The notes beneath the pieces were generated by a model. That model had not been told where the DNA came from. It was given only the letters and a program-made list of their open reading frames with translations, and searched no databases. A stretch of 64,000 bases of DNA. Origin: Nymphaea colorata (lineage: Eukaryota > Streptophyta > Magnoliopsida > Nymphaeales > Nymphaeaceae). The stretch is taken from NCBI RefSeq assembly GCF_008831285.2, contig NC_045138.2, positions 35,703,115 to 35,767,114 of the forward strand, in the 5' to 3' direction. Below, in pieces: positions 62,501 to 64,000 of this stretch; positions within the stretch are counted from its first letter, which is position 1, and each line of letters starts with the position of its first letter. Made by a program: the position numbers and the translations under genes.

Positions 62501-63921
62501 TTTTCTCCTTCTCAATCTTCCTCACCAGTGCTTCATGCTCTATTTTTGCCATTTCAATTGTATTCTTCATATATTCCCTCTCCATCATCCGCCTCTGCAT
62601 CTGCTCAACAACTTCAGCAGTCAATTTTCTTCTTTCACTGTTAAGGACCTTTACCATATGGATCAGTTCACCTGACCCCAGTTCTCTACTCTGAACATGT
62701 TGCTCAAATTCATCTGAGACATGCGCAAGCCTCTCCTCCGCTGCCTTACACTCTTCCAGCAACTGTTCATCTCTATCATGGAAATTCTCCAATTTTGTTG
62801 CTTCAGTTTCCTCCTCTTGTCCTTGGTACACGGGATATGTTTGTTTAGGGCCAACAAGATCATTGGAAGGATAGGACATATGCTCAGAACTGGAGTTGTT
62901 CATGTTTGTTCGTGAAATTTGAGAATGATCAAATGACTGCTCATGTCCAGGAACATAAGAGTAAGGTCCTACAAGAGGGTGCTTCTTTAGGCAATTATCA
63001 CCATCTTCATCCAATGTAGAGGATGTTTCAGCATCAACTTCCTGTAGCTTCAGTCTAGATTTTCTAGGCAACACATTCCATAGCCTCCCATCAACATTCT
63101 GTACTAGGTCATGATTAGGGGAACTGCTGGGAAGACTTTCCACTCCGTCTCTGCTTGAAAACGGGAAACCAACATCCCTAAATTCCCGAAACGAATGAGA
63201 CCTGGAAACCTTTTTGTTATTTCCTGATGAATCTAGGCCTGAAGAAACCTGGCATCTTGGTGGACGTCCCACATTCCTAAAAGGCCTATTCTCTACCAAG
63301 ACACCATCTTCCCCAGCGCAAGATGTATACTCAAAAGAATCTTGTTTGGGCCTGATATCCCTGTCGTATTGCTCCCCATCGATGTACAGGTCTAGAGTTC
63401 CAGTTGACGCATGTGTAAAGCGTGCAGATCTACATCTTACAGGCATAGGAGATGAATAAGGCGAGCTTCCAGCAGATCCAGAATAACTTCTTGATGATGG
63501 GTGTCCAGAATCCCTTGCTTCTTGTCCCTGAGAATTTTGTTTCAATTTACTGGATGTCTTGATTTTCAATTGCCTCTCAGGGGTGACTTCGCTGCAAAAT
63601 GAACAAGGAATGAGTACAACATCACAAACTACACTACCACATGAGAATAGAGAGCACTTGCCAGTTGGATCGATCATCATGGTGGTTTCTGCCAGCAGGA
63701 GACTTGATAGTATCTCTGGACCAATTGGACTCGCCTGAATCAAAGCTGTTAAAGTATTGTTTCTCTTGCCTAGGTGCATTGTCTTTCATGAACTGTGACC
63801 CTTTGACCTCGCTTATGTCATCGATAACTCCACCAACATGCTTGAGAGGCTCCTTATGCACCTTCCCATTTGTGGCTGTTGAAGAATCTTGTGAAGACCG
63901 AAAGAAGAACAACTTCCTCAT
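59582..63921 (-). CDS. Long coiled-coil protein, plant USO1/sporulation-specific-like family (four exons)
   Basis: Exons on the minus strand are 63921 to about 63638 or 63658, then 63591 or 63575 to 61482, 60360-60154 and 59914-59582. Either form of the first junction keeps frame (977 residues with the first pair, fewer with the second). The N-terminus MRKLFFFRSSQDSS, a Ser-rich segment and the short motif LDLYIDGEQ are hallmarks, as I recall, of a plant family usually annotated as USO1-, restin- or sporulation-specific-like, with suspected cytoskeletal or trafficking roles. From about residue 300 to the end it is charged coiled coil, for example VVEQMQRRMMEREYMKNTIE and KEVELEHLQTEL. There is no motor or transmembrane segment. 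The function is inferred from family resemblance only. The foldback element at 60631 lies in intron 2. Confidence 0.85.
60631..60976. mobile_element. Foldback MITE-like element with ~120-bp inverted arms (intron 2 of the coiled-coil gene)
   Basis: The left arm from 60631 contains ATGCTTAACATTTGGCCAAA, GGCGCTCAACTTTTGAAA, AAATTCTCA and GCAGCCTACTAAAAGAAAA. The right arm, read in reverse complement from 60976, has the same order: GCGCTTAACCTTTGGACAAA, GCCCAACTTTTGAAAG, AAATTCTCAGAG and GCTGCCTATTAAAAGAAAA. The whole of about 346 bp can fold into one long imperfect hairpin. Non-coding. Confidence 0.85.
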
Positions 63922-64000
63922 CTATGCTGCACAAACCAAAAGGAACAAACCATCAGCAACTTCACTATAGAGGACTAATTTGATGAACCTAATTTATTTT

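Noticed and set aside
1-64000. tRNA, rRNA or CRISPR features
   Set aside because: No tRNA-like B-box with a cloverleaf context, rRNA segment or regularly spaced short repeats with unique spacers was seen. The repeat arrays present are contiguous tandem units.

Overview
The window is nuclear DNA from a flowering plant. It is AT-rich, its genes are split by GT-AG introns, and it carries Ty1/copia and TRIM retroelements, MITE-like inverted repeats and many microsatellites. Nothing seen fixes the species. The GC-rich single-exon isomerase gene beside AT-rich multi-exon genes shows heterogeneous gene composition.

Layout. (1) 1-17440: no complete gene. A block of about 7.75 kb appears twice in direct orientation (1761-9605 and 9706-17440), separated by exactly 100 N. 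Single-base losses rise toward the gap from both sides, so the pair looks more like two unmerged contig ends (or haplotypes) than a true tandem duplication. The block contains exon-like fragments of an unrecognised gene and its own older internal duplication. (2) 17441-21900: intergenic, with a diverged 60-bp minisatellite at about 19080-20290 that has higher-order periods near 430 and 600 bp. (3) 22981-25047 (+): UTP23-type PIN-domain ribosome-biogenesis factor, five coding exons. A 229-bp tandem duplication copies its last codons and 3' flank. (4) 28168-28902 (-): intronless peroxisomal enoyl-CoA delta-isomerase ending in the PTS1 tripeptide AKL. (5) 32037-48693 (+): CID/RPRD-type RNA polymerase II CTD-binding protein in seven coding exons. 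Its 9.2-kb intron 6 holds a three-LTR TRIM array (39829-46100), and a decayed 5.5-kb Copia element (40386-45913) sits inside the third TRIM LTR. (6) 52458-52727 (-): small secreted-peptide precursor with a C-terminal CLE/IDA-like motif. (7) 59582-63921 (-): long coiled-coil protein of a plant family usually annotated as USO1-like or sporulation-specific-like, four coding exons, with a foldback MITE-like element in its second intron.

How the genes relate. The five intact genes are independent plant loci with no operon-like logic: rRNA processing (UTP23), peroxisomal beta-oxidation of unsaturated fatty acids (ECI), transcription termination or CTD regulation (CID protein), peptide signalling (CLE/IDA-like) and a probable cytoskeletal or trafficking coiled-coil protein. 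The mobile-element history has three steps: TRIM insertion with target duplication ATTTT, expansion to three LTRs, then Copia insertion with target duplication CACCC. The Copia element is now broken by stops and frameshifts.

Limits. Exons were assigned by reading splice signals, reading-frame phase and remembered family sequences. No database search was run, and all identity figures are hand counts.
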